Under the pieces are notes generated by a model that saw nothing but the letters and a program-made list of their open reading frames with translations, searched no databases and was not told the DNA's origin. From positions 2,356,001 to 2,420,000 of the forward strand of contig OY764162.1 of NCBI GenBank assembly GCA_963668185.1: a stretch of DNA of 64,000 nucleotides, given 5' to 3'. This stretch comes from G963668185 sp963668185 (GTDB lineage: Bacteria > Chloroflexota > Dehalococcoidia > Lucifugimonadales > G963668185). Shown in pieces: positions 52,003 to 60,209 of this stretch. The position numbers and the translations under genes were made by a program. How positions within the stretch are numbered: position 1 is the stretch's first letter; the number at the start of each line of letters is the position of its first letter.

Positions 52003-52500
52003 AGGTTCTAGGATATCGGGCGCGTACTGGCGTGTCAAGGGGGTGGGATAGTGGCGAGTGGGGAGTGGGGAGTGCCCCGCGCCCCCGGCTGGATTCCGGC
52101 TGGCCCCGGGGTTCACGCTGTCGCGTGAATGCCGGAATGACGAGTGGGGGTTGGTTGACGTGGAAGGGGGTTGGTGGCGAGCGGGAGGCTGTAGGTTCCT
52201 CGGGGGACTCGGAACGACAGTGTGCGGGGGTTGGCTCATGGTTCGGTAGGTTCACCACGGACGGCGTTGGGGCGGATGGATTCCCGCCTGCGCGGGAATG
52301 ACGGTTGGGGGTTGGTTGACGGGGAAGGAGGTTGGCGGCGGGCGGGGGGCTGTAGGTTCCTCGGGGGACTCGGAACGACAGAGGACGGGCGCGGGTGCCC
52401 GCCCGGCCTGCTGGATTCCGGCTGGGCGCGGGTTCACGCTGGCGCGTGAATGCCGGAATGACGGATGGGGGGAGACCGAGCCGCCGCAGGCCGGCCCGCC
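52003..52500. repeat. Intergenic palindromic repeat cluster
   Basis: No gene supported. It contains GGATTCCGGCTGG...CCGGAATGACG composites at about 52091-52142 and 52412-52464, each with an inner hairpin TTCACGCT..CGCGTGAA, a GGATTCCCGCCTGCGCGGG palindrome at about 52279-52307, and two TTCCTCGGGGGACTCGGAAC copies (about 52196-52216 and 52357-52377). The GTTGGTTGACG(T/G)GGAAGG(G/A)GGTTGG string is also repeated. Confidence 0.75.
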
Positions 52501-52566
52501 TTGCGATGTGCCGCCGGGTGTGGTCCTATGGAATCCAAGCCACAGGCTCAGGCAGGGAGGCAGACC

Positions 52567-52851
52567 GTGGGACTGGACGTTTTCCAAGTGCAGACGGGGC
52601 TCCTGGGCAGACCGCGAGGCGCCGCCTACGGGTTTGCATGGCATCTCGCGTCCGAAGAGGACGACGAGTCCTGGGAAGTATGGTCGGACGGCAACTGCTT
52701 CCTGGAGACCTACCAAGACCGACTGGTCGCGCGGGCGCGGCAGTACATAGCGTCGGAACGCCTCGGGGTGACGGACGCAGGCGAGGTGATGCAGTGGGTC
52801 GACGGCCTGCCGTGGCGCGACGGCATCGTGACGCTGCGCTTGGCGTGGTGA
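52567..52851 (+). CDS. Small hypothetical protein
   Basis: 94 residues. Start GTG 52567 is chosen because GGGAGG lies six bases before; ATG 52528 in frame is the alternative. The protein is rich in Trp (WHLASEEDDESWEVWSDGNCFLETYQDRLVARARQYI, in part; WVDGLPWRDGIVTLRLAW), soluble and without recognised motif. It lies between the repeat cluster and the AT-richer methyltransferase gene. Confidence 0.65.
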   Translation: MGLDVFQVQTGLLGRPRGAAYGFAWHLASEEDDESWEVWSDGNCFLETYQDRLVARARQYIASERLGVTDAGEVMQWVDGLPWRDGIVTLRLAW

Positions 52852-52966
52852 GGGGGGCGAAATGCGTCTTCAGAGCTGTTGTCGTTTAACTATAGCCGTG
52901 GTATAACTTGGCCCACCATTTGGCTCTCTGCAGTTCATCTGGCATCGATTCGGAGTTACCACGGCG

Positions 52967-54106
52967 ATGAATGATGGTTTGACACTGAATACTATCCACT
53001 TGGGCGACAGCAATGATGTTCTGAAACGCTTCCCAAAGGATTGCATCGACCTAATCATAACCTCTCCACCCTATGCGAATAATCGCAAGTCGCCTTACAA
53101 CGGTGTTCAGATTGACCAATACGTTGATTGGTTTCTTCCGATAGCCTCTGAACTCAAGCGCGTTCTGAAGCCTGAAGGGTCTTTCATCCTGAACATAAAG
53201 GAAAGGGCTGTCAATGGAGAACGCAATACATACGTACTTGAACTGATCATGGCGCTTAAGCAACAGGGGTGGCTTTGGACAGAAGAGTACATGTGGCACA
53301 AGAAGAACGCCTATCCCGGCAAGTGGAACAATCGCTTTAGAGACGCGTGGGAGCGCTGCTTGCACTTCACAAGAGAGAAGTCGTTCCACATGTACCAAGA
53401 TGCGGTGATGAAACCAGTGGGAGCCTGGGCCCAAACACGTCTTGCCAACTTGAGCGATACTGATAAGATTCGGGACGATTCACGCGTGGGAAGTGGCTTT
53501 AGTAAGAATATCTCCAATTGGATTGGGCGTGACAAGGCATACCCTACTAATGTACTGCATTTCGCAACAGAGTCCTCCAACAAAGGCCACAGCGCTGCGT
53601 TCCCGGTTGAGTTACCGACTTGGTTTATCAAGTTGTTTACGACACCAAGTGATGTCGTGCTTGATCCTTTCCTAGGTTCCGGCACTACAGCTGTTGCCGC
53701 TCAAAAGCTAGGTCGGCACTATGTAGGAATTGAAATCAGTGGTGAATATTACAGCCTCGCACAAGAGAGACTTAAGACCGTAAAAGCTGGTTCTGATGCC
53801 TTTGACCTAATGGACAGAAAGAGACCAGTGAAGGCTAAATACCCAGCGGTCATATACGGAGAGAAGGGTACCTATGGTGTCGTAATCTCTGACATGCCCG
53901 GCATCTCTTGCGCAACGGGAAGCACGGTTGACGAGGCATTACAGAACGCCGAGGTCGCTTTGGCCGAATTCGTCGAGGAACTCGATAAGAACGGTGAGGC
54001 CATTCCCATTCCCAGCCCGATTGAAAGCGTGGCTCTGGAAAAGGGAGAAATGGCGGCCTTTGTAATGCGGACTGTAGGCACAGATAATTCAACACCTTTG
54101 GAATAG
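52967..54106 (+). CDS. DNA amino-methyltransferase (TSPPY type) fused to a C-terminal HicB-like domain
   Basis: 379 residues. The catalytic motif TSPPY (near residue 31) precedes the SAM motif DPFLGSGTT (near residue 232), the beta-class order; SPPY points to N4-cytosine rather than N6-adenine methylation. A target-recognition region lies between. After LGRHYVGIEISGEYYSLAQERL the last about 95 residues (YPAVIYGEKGTYGVVISDMPG, then GSTVDEALQNAEVALAEFVEEL, then GEAIPIPSP) are a HicB antitoxin-like fold. The ORF is continuous with no HicA gene next to it. Base composition is much richer in A/T than the neighbours, a sign of transfer. The next gene follows in 12 bases, so the two are likely one unit. 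Confidence 0.88.
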   Translation: MNDGLTLNTIHLGDSNDVLKRFPKDCIDLIITSPPYANNRKSPYNGVQIDQYVDWFLPIASELKRVLKPEGSFILNIKERAVNGERNTYVLELIMALKQQGWLWTEEYMWHKKNAYPGKWNNRFRDAWERCLHFTREKSFHMYQDAVMKPVGAWAQTRLANLSDTDKIRDDSRVGSGFSKNISNWIGRDKAYPTNVLHFATESSNKGHSAAFPVELPTWFIKLFTTPSDVVLDPFLGSGTTAVAAQKLGRHYVGIEISGEYYSLAQERLKTVKAGSDAFDLMDRKRPVKAKYPAVIYGEKGTYGVVISDMPGISCATGSTVDEALQNAEVALAEFVEELDKNGEAIPIPSPIESVALEKGEMAAFVMRTVGTDNSTPLE

Positions 54107-54118
54107 ATGGAATAGGCC

Positions 54119-56107
54119 ATGCCAACAAGATCATCGCCTGCCGGAACACAATTCGAGAATAAGGTACGGGGTAGCCTTAGCCGCATTGGCTTCAGAGATG
54201 TTGACGGTGGTCCTCAGTTCATAGTCGCTGGCATGCAAATCGATGCCGTGGGTGGATGGGACGATGTTCTCTTGGTGATTGAAGCCACCCAAACTGGTCA
54301 GACAAACGCCTCAATTCGAGACCGCATTTTTGAACTTCGAGGTAAGAGCGGAGACATTCGAAGAGGATTTAGGAGCTTAGATGCATACCGTGCATATCAA
54401 CGCTATGAATTCGCTTTAGTTACACAAGGGTTTGAATTCTCCGAAAGCGACATAGCATTAGCGGACTCCCAGCCAAAGATACATCTCATCGACTTTCAAA
54501 TCTTTGAATACTATCAAGGTCTAGTGTCAACAATCGGCAGTCAAGCTGCGCTGTTCAATTTACTAGGAGAGCTAGAAGTTGAACCACGAGACCTGGCAGT
54601 TCATCGTACGCCCGCGTTCAAGGCAGACTTGGGAGACAACCGTTTTGGATATCTCTTTTTCTGCGAACCACAAAAACTGCTTGAGATAGCTTACGTAGCT
54701 CGTCGCGAAACTGGGCGCACACACTATTATCAGAGACTAGTAACTTCAAAGAGACTTAGCAATATAAGGGACTTCATTAACCACGGCGGTGTTTTTCCAA
54801 ACAATATCGTTTTAGCATTTGAGACGAGTCCACAATTTAGAAGTCACACAATTCCTACTAGTACGGTTCCATCATGGTTAGAGTTCGGCGAACTAACATT
54901 TCCAAAGAGCTATAGAGCCGCGTGGATAATTGACGGTCAACATAGATTGTATGCTTTTGGGGGGTCCCAATCAGTTTCAAGACTTCAGAAGCTGCCAGTC
55001 TTCGCATTTGATAACATGCCGACTAGCCGCCAAGCAGGATTTTTCATCGAAATCAATAGAGAACAGAAGCCAGTATCGCCGGACTTGATCTGGGACATAG
55101 AAGCTGATCTTCGTCCTGACTCAGATAGAGGCAGAATCGCTCTAGCTGTAAAACAGCTTAACGAAGTTGGGCCGCTTATGGGCAAGATCTACTTTCCCCT
55201 GTCTGGAAGTAATCCTCAGGGTAAAGTGAAAATTTCATCTATCTGTAATGACCTCAGCGAGTTGCGGCTACTGGAAGAACAGACCAAAAGTATGACACAA
55301 ACGCAACGCAACCCCCTTACAAACAGAGTTCGACTAGAAGAACGACCTGCGCGTGTTGCGCGAGGTGTTTCGGATTTCATAGGCGCGCTTGTTCAAGATG
55401 AGGGAGCCGAACCATACCGTGATACTGTGATCCTACGCGCTGGTGGGATCACCTTAGCTTTGAATATCTACGAGCAAGTCTTAATCTCTCTCGGCACGCG
55501 TCCTCAGAGACAACATCTCCTAGAATACTCGATGGCATTCGTCCTCGCGCTAGACCAATTAGTTGGTGGCCGGAGTGCGGCTTCGTCCTTCGTCAAGAAC
55601 CAATTGACGTCCTATGCACAAAGACGTGAAGTTGTGACTCAAGTGGTCAACGCTATGCGTAGCCTCCTAGTTGACCAAGATTTTGGTCAGGCCATTGAGC
55701 GCGAGACACCATTGTCGCGGCGTGTGACCTCTGTAGAACGAAAACTGGCTGAACTTGTGGCCAGTGCTCTTGAGATCAACAGCCCTCATGAACTAAGACA
55801 AAGGGCACCGCAAGGAGTCTGGGAGGCTGTAGAACGCCGATCACGCCGTGAGCAAGACCAACCATTGCATGCCCTGCTGTCACTCGGCGAGATCAAGCAA
55901 ATAGTAGATCGCCAAGACAACAGGACGCGTATACAAGCTAGGCTAACCGGAGGCACCAACGGCTTTAGAAACTGGTCAGAAATCGTGGTCGCTCTTGACG
56001 GCTTGACCGATCTGCGAAATCCCCATCAACATGGGCGTAGCAGTGTGCAGAACCGTCCCCTAGGTCTAGCTTTCCTATCGGCATTCGAGCGGAATCTTGG
56101 TCTCTAG
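54119..56107 (+). CDS. DGQHR/DndB-like protein with an N-terminal nuclease-like domain
   Basis: 662 residues. The DGQHR motif, WIIDGQHRLYAFGG near residue 284, followed by FFIEINREQKPVSPDLIWD, defines the DndB/DGQHR family linked to DNA modification and phage defence. The N-terminus (FENKVRGSLSRIGFRDVDGG, then MQIDAVGGWDDVLLVIEATQTG) looks like a PD-(D/E)XK nuclease with Asp and Glu present but Thr where Lys is usual. The rest, about residues 400-650, is helical and unknown. AT-rich like the methyltransferase gene just upstream, with which it may form a restriction-modification-like pair. No other dnd genes are nearby. Confidence 0.82.
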   Translation: MPTRSSPAGTQFENKVRGSLSRIGFRDVDGGPQFIVAGMQIDAVGGWDDVLLVIEATQTGQTNASIRDRIFELRGKSGDIRRGFRSLDAYRAYQRYEFALVTQGFEFSESDIALADSQPKIHLIDFQIFEYYQGLVSTIGSQAALFNLLGELEVEPRDLAVHRTPAFKADLGDNRFGYLFFCEPQKLLEIAYVARRETGRTHYYQRLVTSKRLSNIRDFINHGGVFPNNIVLAFETSPQFRSHTIPTSTVPSWLEFGELTFPKSYRAAWIIDGQHRLYAFGGSQSVSRLQKLPVFAFDNMPTSRQAGFFIEINREQKPVSPDLIWDIEADLRPDSDRGRIALAVKQLNEVGPLMGKIYFPLSGSNPQGKVKISSICNDLSELRLLEEQTKSMTQTQRNPLTNRVRLEERPARVARGVSDFIGALVQDEGAEPYRDTVILRAGGITLALNIYEQVLISLGTRPQRQHLLEYSMAFVLALDQLVGGRSAASSFVKNQLTSYAQRREVVTQVVNAMRSLLVDQDFGQAIERETPLSRRVTSVERKLAELVASALEINSPHELRQRAPQGVWEAVERRSRREQDQPLHALLSLGEIKQIVDRQDNRTRIQARLTGGTNGFRNWSEIVVALDGLTDLRNPHQHGRSSVQNRPLGLAFLSAFERNLGL

Positions 56108-56334
56108 GTTAAGCCAAGCTTTGTTAGAGTAGCGCCTTCGCACTATGCATCCTCGGCCACAGCCCCATCCACGCCGCTCGCACGAGTCGAAGCATCCAGC
56201 ACCTACAGGATCGGCCCCGTCAGTCCTGCGTCCATGCCCTCGACCGTAGCGCAAGGCGTGGGCGTGGCGGCGGGCGTAGCAACGCTGTAGGTGACGGGCC
56301 AACCTAGCTATAGCTCCGGGGCACAAAAAGAAAG

Positions 56335-56364
56335 AGCCGCCGGAACTAGCTAGTCTCGGCGGCT
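56335..56364 (+). terminator. Hairpin downstream of the DGQHR gene
   Basis: AGCCGCCG (56335-56342) pairs with CGGCGGCT (56357-56364) around a 14-base loop, followed by TCTGTGG rather than a clean T-run. It lies about 230 bases after the stop at 56107; nothing else is supported in 56108-56402. Confidence 0.45.
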
Positions 56365-56402
56365 TCTGTGGGCTATCAGGCCCAGACAGTGTCTAACCTT
56401 TG

Positions 56403-56648
56403 CTACTCCGTGTCTGGAGGCGGGGGCGGCGCCTCAACCCCATTCAGTGTCTTGACGTGCTTCTCATACCAGTCCCGCCACACCTTGTCGGTCTGCCTCT
56501 GGCCCTCTTTACGTCCCTTCTTGTACCTTCTCCTCGCGAACTGTTCGGCGATCATGTCACATCCTTCCACAACTGCGACCGCTTGAGGCGCATAGGACTG
56601 GCCCCCATTGGTGTAGCGCCGCCGGATCGTGCGCAAAGCCGGCTTCAA
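56403..56648 (-). CDS. Small basic hypothetical protein
   Basis: 81 residues, TTG 56648, whose start overlaps the stop of the gene before it (TTGA). Strongly basic helical middle (MIAEQFARRRYKKGRKEGQRQTDKVWRDWYEKHVKTL, in part) and a Pro-rich end. Possibly nucleic-acid binding. No family recognised. Coupled to the upstream small gene, so both are probably expressed together. Confidence 0.6.
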   Translation of the reverse strand: MKPALRTIRRRYTNGGQSYAPQAVAVVEGCDMIAEQFARRRYKKGRKEGQRQTDKVWRDWYEKHVKTLNGVEAPPPPPDTE

Positions 56649-56893
56649 CTCTCGGCACGCATCCCTCCGAAAAGCGCGGAAGCCGGCAGGCTCTCGGGGG
56701 GCGCTCCTACCTGTCTGATCAAGTACGGCCCTCGACCGAAATGCTCAATGGCGAATTGGATGCATTCTTCGGAGTTGTCATAATGGCAGGCGACCTTGCC
56801 GTGACGCACGACCACCCACTCGTTGAAGTATTGCTCTTCGAGGTCCGCGCGCATCTCGTCGTAAGCGAGAATCTCCTGTTCGAGAGTTGACAT
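56645..56893 (-). CDS. Small hypothetical protein
   Basis: 82 residues; start ATG 56893 behind AGGAGGGG. A compact alpha/beta protein: helix (TLEQEILAYDEMRADLEEQYF), strands (WVVVRHGKVACHYDN), helix (SEECIQFAIEHFG) and strand (GPYLIRQV). Short proteins with the pattern 'NEWVVVxxGKVxxxYDxxEExxxxAxxxF' occur widely as unnamed conserved proteins, sometimes near toxin-antitoxin or aspartyl-protease genes. The open frame upstream of 56893 is not used. Its stop overlaps the next gene by four bases. Confidence 0.7.
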   Translation of the reverse strand: MSTLEQEILAYDEMRADLEEQYFNEWVVVRHGKVACHYDNSEECIQFAIEHFGRGPYLIRQVGAPPESLPASALFGGMRAES

Positions 56894-57055
56894 GTCGCCC
56901 CTCCTCTCTGTGTGGCCTTGCGTTCGCGCGCAATGTACCGACCAGCGCGATGAAAGACCCCATGATTGGATTATACCCGCAATCAGAGGCGGCGGGTCCT
57001 GGGCAGGGCGTAAGCGTTCAGAGTTGGGGAGCGGAGACCCCACCCGGCCTCACCA

Positions 57056-57084
57056 CTGGATACCGGCCTTCGCCGGTATGACGG
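57056..57084. repeat. Palindromic repeat, variant GGATACCGGCCTTCGCCGG
   Basis: One 29-base copy ending in TATGACGG. It has compensating changes in both arms (ATACCGG and CCGGTAT), so the stem is conserved while the sequence differs, which speaks for selection on the folded form or for a distinct subfamily. Confidence 0.8.
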
Positions 57085-57136
57085 CATAGTGAGGCTACTA
57101 TCCCACGAACTCTGAACAGTTACGGCAGGGAGGCCG

Positions 57137-58096
57137 TCAGCGGACGCTGCGGGGGAGGCCGTCCTTGAGGGGCTTGATGTGGTCGAGGCCGATGCCGCAG
57201 CAGCCGCCGACGATCTGCGCGCCGTCGCCGACCCAGGCCTTCGCCTCCTCCAGGTAGTCCTCGGGGGAGATCATGTTCACGAACTGCCAGTCCGGGGCCA
57301 CGAAGTCGCCGCAGTGCGGGTAGATGCCGACCGCGCCGCCGACGCTCTCCCGCAACTGCCGCAGCCCTTCTCGCGCTATCTCCACCTGCGAGTGGAAGAG
57401 GAAGAACACCTCGCCGCCTGCCTCCGCGATCTCCGCCGCCGACTCGCCGAACGTGCCGGAGCCGTAGCGCCTGCCCCCGGCCCCCGGCCTCTGCCGCGCG
57501 CCCAGGGCGATTTCGCCTGAGTCGTCTTTCATGCAGCTCAGCGCCACCCAGATGGGCAGGCCGGTCTTTGCGGCTTCCTCGATAGCCACCACCGACAGCG
57601 GGCCGTCGCAGGCGAGCATCTCGAGGAGCAGCAGGTCCACGCCCGACTCCGCGAGGACTGCGGCCTGCCGGCCGAAGCTGGACCGCATCCTGTCCTCGCC
57701 CAGGCGCTCCAGCGTGCCGAGCGCGGATACGGAACCCGCGATCCAGACGGGGCCGTTTCCGGCGGCGTCGCGCGCCTCGATCGCAAGCTCCACGGACCGC
57801 CGGCAAAGCTCGTCGGACTTGTCGGACAGGGCGCTGCCGGTACCCCTGCCGCCGAAGTCCTCCAGGAACTGCCGGCCGGACGCGTACGTGTTCGTCGTGA
57901 TGATCTCCGCGCCCGCGTTGATGTAGTTCTCGTGAATGGAGCGGACGATGTCCGGGTGCGTCTCGGTGGCCAGGGCGCACCACGCGTTCTCGTGCATCGG
58001 CGCGCCCATGCGCTGGATCTCCGAACCGTTCGCGCCGTCCAGGATGATCACGTCGCCGCCGTCGAGTCTGTCGGTTAGCTGCTTGTATTCGGGCAT
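57137..58096 (-). CDS. Homocysteine S-methyltransferase-family protein
   Basis: 319 residues from ATG 58096 (AAGGAGGCGCC upstream); the 28 codons before it come from a repeat element. Signatures of the zinc-dependent family: VIILDGANGSEIQRMG at the start, TTNTYASGRQFLEDF, and the zinc ligands Cys in LSCMKDDSGE and the GGCCGIGLDHI pair near the end. It transfers a methyl group to a thiol such as homocysteine from S-methylmethionine or a betaine-like donor; the donor is not predictable. Gene stands alone between repeats, convergent with nothing close. Confidence 0.88.
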   Translation of the reverse strand: MPEYKQLTDRLDGGDVIILDGANGSEIQRMGAPMHENAWCALATETHPDIVRSIHENYINAGAEIITTNTYASGRQFLEDFGGRGTGSALSDKSDELCRRSVELAIEARDAAGNGPVWIAGSVSALGTLERLGEDRMRSSFGRQAAVLAESGVDLLLLEMLACDGPLSVVAIEEAAKTGLPIWVALSCMKDDSGEIALGARQRPGAGGRRYGSGTFGESAAEIAEAGGEVFFLFHSQVEIAREGLRQLRESVGGAVGIYPHCGDFVAPDWQFVNMISPEDYLEEAKAWVGDGAQIVGGCCGIGLDHIKPLKDGLPRSVR

Positions 58097-58112
58097 TGGC
58101 GCCTCCTTGTGG

Positions 58113-58165
58113 TGGATTCCGGCCCCGTATCGGAGTACGGGGCAGGCTCTTCGCCGGAATGACGG
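58113..58165. repeat. Palindromic repeat with an inserted hairpin
   Basis: GGATTCCGGCC...TCGCCGGAATGACGG with an insert CCGTATCGGAGTACGGGGC in its loop, lying between two genes read from right to left. Composite copies of the same kind (palindrome within palindrome) occur near 52091 and 52412. Confidence 0.75.
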
Positions 58166-58172
58166 TGGCCTA

Positions 58173-59267
58173 TCAGGCAAGAACGCGCTCGAAAACGTAC
58201 CTGCCTATGTCCTTGTTTTCGGTGAACTCGAAGCCGTCGAAGTCGCCGTTGTGTGCGAAGATGGGCACGGCGCGCTCGTGCTCGGAGCCGTGCGAGCGCA
58301 GGCGCGGCGGCAGCTCGACCTGCGCCGGGTCGCCGAACACCGTGTCTTCGTCGCCGGTCACGACAAGCTCGCCGATGAGCTCGGGGTGCAGCTGGAACGC
58401 CTCCGACGCTTCCTCCGCGGTCAGCACGCGCTCGACGCCGGGGATGTCCGCCATCACCTTCGCGGCCTCTGCGGCGTCGCGCGGGGCGAGGTGCACGAAC
58501 ATGCAGCCGCCGAGGTTCGAGTGGTGCACGGTGTAGCGGTCCTTGATGATGGGCACCGCCGCCGCCGATATGCCGCGCTCCGCGAGGGCCCCTTGCAGGT
58601 CCACCATGCGGCTCTTGGACTTCATGCCGTGGTCGGCGGTGAGCATGAACGTCACGTCCGGGTGGGCGTTCAGGAGGTCGCCGACGGCCTCGTCCAGCAT
58701 GGCGATGTTGCGATGGGACTCCGGCTCGTCCGGCGCGTACGTGTGCATGGGGTAGTCGGTGGTGGAGATGAACACGATGCCGGCGTCCATGCGCGACATG
58801 ATGTGCGTCGCGGCGCGGATCGACCAGATGTTGACTTCGAGCGAGTACACGTGCGGCGCGGGCCCGACGGCGGCCACGATGTCGTCCGGGGGGCGCTCCG
58901 ACGAGACGCTGACCGTGGCGGAGCGGGACAGCAGCGTGCGCAGCTTGTCCTTCGACGTGACCAGCACGGTGGAGACGCCCTGGCGGGCGGCGCGCTCGAA
59001 CATCGTCTCGGCGAGGATGTACTCGTCCGACTCCACGTACGTCTCCTGCCCGGTGTCGCGGTTGAGGCGGTAGTTGGAGCAGATGCCGTGCTCCGAGGGG
59101 TACCGCGCGGTGAGTATGGAGACATTGTTGACGTTCGTCACGGAGGGCATCATCGACTGCCCGACGGTGAAGACGCCGTCCCTGCCGAGTTGCTTGAGGA
59201 CGGGGGCTTCGCAGGCGTCCAGGTATTCGGGGTCGAGGCCGTCAACGCAGACTAGGACGGTGGTCAT
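58173..59267 (-). CDS. Alkaline-phosphatase-superfamily hydrolase, phosphonoacetate hydrolase-like
   Basis: 364 residues. Two-metal residues of the superfamily are placed as in PhnA: Asp in VCVDGLDPEYLDAC at the start, the Thr nucleophile in PSVTNVNNVSILTARYPSEHG, Asp/His in STTDYPMHTYAPDE, and the DHG in LTADHGMKSKS; a last His in RLRSHGSEHERAVP. The TNVNNVSI form resembles phosphonoacetate hydrolases rather than nucleotide pyrophosphatases. It probably cleaves a phosphonate C-P or a phosphodiester bond. No other phosphonate genes are nearby, so substrate is uncertain. No signal peptide, hence cytoplasmic. Confidence 0.82.
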   Translation of the reverse strand: MTTVLVCVDGLDPEYLDACEAPVLKQLGRDGVFTVGQSMMPSVTNVNNVSILTARYPSEHGICSNYRLNRDTGQETYVESDEYILAETMFERAARQGVSTVLVTSKDKLRTLLSRSATVSVSSERPPDDIVAAVGPAPHVYSLEVNIWSIRAATHIMSRMDAGIVFISTTDYPMHTYAPDEPESHRNIAMLDEAVGDLLNAHPDVTFMLTADHGMKSKSRMVDLQGALAERGISAAAVPIIKDRYTVHHSNLGGCMFVHLAPRDAAEAAKVMADIPGVERVLTAEEASEAFQLHPELIGELVVTGDEDTVFGDPAQVELPPRLRSHGSEHERAVPIFAHNGDFDGFEFTENKDIGRYVFERVLA

Positions 59268-59313
59268 GGGGACACCCTCACTCCTTCAAGGGACTTGGGC
59301 CCCTGCCCCGCTT

Positions 59314-59530
59314 CTGGATTCCGGCCTTCGCCGGAATGACGGGGGCCGCCACGGGCCACCCTACCCGCTTCTGGATTCCGGCCTTCGCCGGAATGACGGT
59401 AATCAGGGGCGTCCCACTCCAAGCATTCGGTTGGGTTCAGAGCAGGCCCTCGTAACTGTTCAGAACCTGCGTGGATCTTTTCATAAAGCGGCCCTCTTTC
59501 ACCGTCATACCGGCGCAGGCCGGTATCCAG
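59314..59530. repeat. Three palindromic repeat copies
   Basis: Two direct copies of CTGGATTCCGGCCTTCGCCG (29 bases with AATGACGG) at 59314-59342 and 59371-59399, and one inverted variant (CCGTCATACCGGC...) at 59502-59530. No gene lies in this gap. Confidence 0.85.
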
Positions 59531-59531
59531 T

Positions 59532-59819
59532 TCAGGCGAGTTCTTCATACAAGTCCAGCCATTGCGGGTTGCGCTCCTCTATCAGCCTGAGCTTCCAGGC
59601 TCGCTTCCATTCTTTGATTGCCTTCTCTCTGGCGATCGCGCTTTCCATGGTGTCATGGCCTTCATACCAGACCAGTGAATGGACACCATAACGCTTGGTG
59701 AATCCTTCGACCAAGTGGTTCTTGTGCAACCATACTCTTTGGACGAGATTTGATGTTACTCCAACGTAGAGTGTGCCGTTGCGCTTGCTGGCCAGTATGT
59801 ACACGCAAGGTTGTTTCAC
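59532..59819 (-). CDS. GIY-YIG nuclease-superfamily protein (UPF0213/YhbQ-like)
   Basis: 95 residues from GTG 59819. The GIY-YIG core is present: VYILASKRNGTLYVGVTSNL, then RVWLHKNHL and FTKRYGVHSLVWYE with the conserved Arg/Tyr/Lys/Glu positions, then AREKAIKEWKRAWK. Such single-domain proteins are small endonuclease-fold proteins of uncertain role, frequently found next to palindromic repeats in bacteria, as here where repeats flank it on both sides. The start codon overlaps the first unit of the 123-base tandem repeat. Confidence 0.9.
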   Translation of the reverse strand: MKQPCVYILASKRNGTLYVGVTSNLVQRVWLHKNHLVEGFTKRYGVHSLVWYEGHDTMESAIAREKAIKEWKRAWKLRLIEERNPQWLDLYEELA

Positions 59820-60162
59820 GCCTCAACCTTCTGGATTCCGGCCTTCGCCGGAATGACGGGGATAAGGGACTCGTCCCCCTGCCCCGCTTCTGGATTCCGG
59901 CCTTCGCCGGAATGACGGATGGCTGCGGCGGGCATCTGCCACGCCTCAACCTTCTGGATTCCGGCCTTCGCCGGAATGACGGGGATAAGGGACTCGTCCC
60001 CCTGCCCCGCTTCTGGATTCCGGCCTTCGCCGGAATGACGGATGGCTGCGGCGGGCATCTGCCACGCCTCAACCTTCTGGATTCCGGCCTTCGCCGGAAT
60101 GACGGAGACCGCCACGGGTCGCCCTACCCCCTTTTGGATTCCGGCCTTCGCCGGAATGACGG
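59817..60162. repeat. Tandem 123-base units built on the GGATTCCGG palindrome
   Basis: Six copies of TGGATTCCGGCCTTCGCCGG (+AATGACGG) lie at about 59831, 59890, 59954, 60013, 60077 and 60135. The stretch from CACGCCTCAACC at 59817 repeats exactly with period 123 (59940, 60063), each unit carrying two palindromes. This 390-base gap (59820-60209) has no gene. It is not a CRISPR array: the unit is itself duplicated and the 'spacers' are identical. Confidence 0.9.
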
Positions 60163-60209
60163 ATGGCGTTCGGAATTTGCATGAGGCGCGCAGCATTGTA
60201 CTCGGCGCT

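Noticed and set aside
50321..52258. 645-codon - strand open frame through the repeat region
   Set aside because: Made mainly of translated repeats rich in Pro, Arg and Ser; it overlaps the better supported gene at 50821-52002 in a different frame.
52967..54106. That the methyltransferase-HicB join is an assembly artefact
   Set aside because: The frame is continuous, composition is uniform across the junction and the next gene follows closely; kept as a genuine fusion pending comparison.
59817..60162. Possible CRISPR array
   Set aside because: Repeats are self-complementary palindromes, intervals alternate between fixed sizes, and intervening sequences are identical because of a 123-base tandem duplication; no cas genes.
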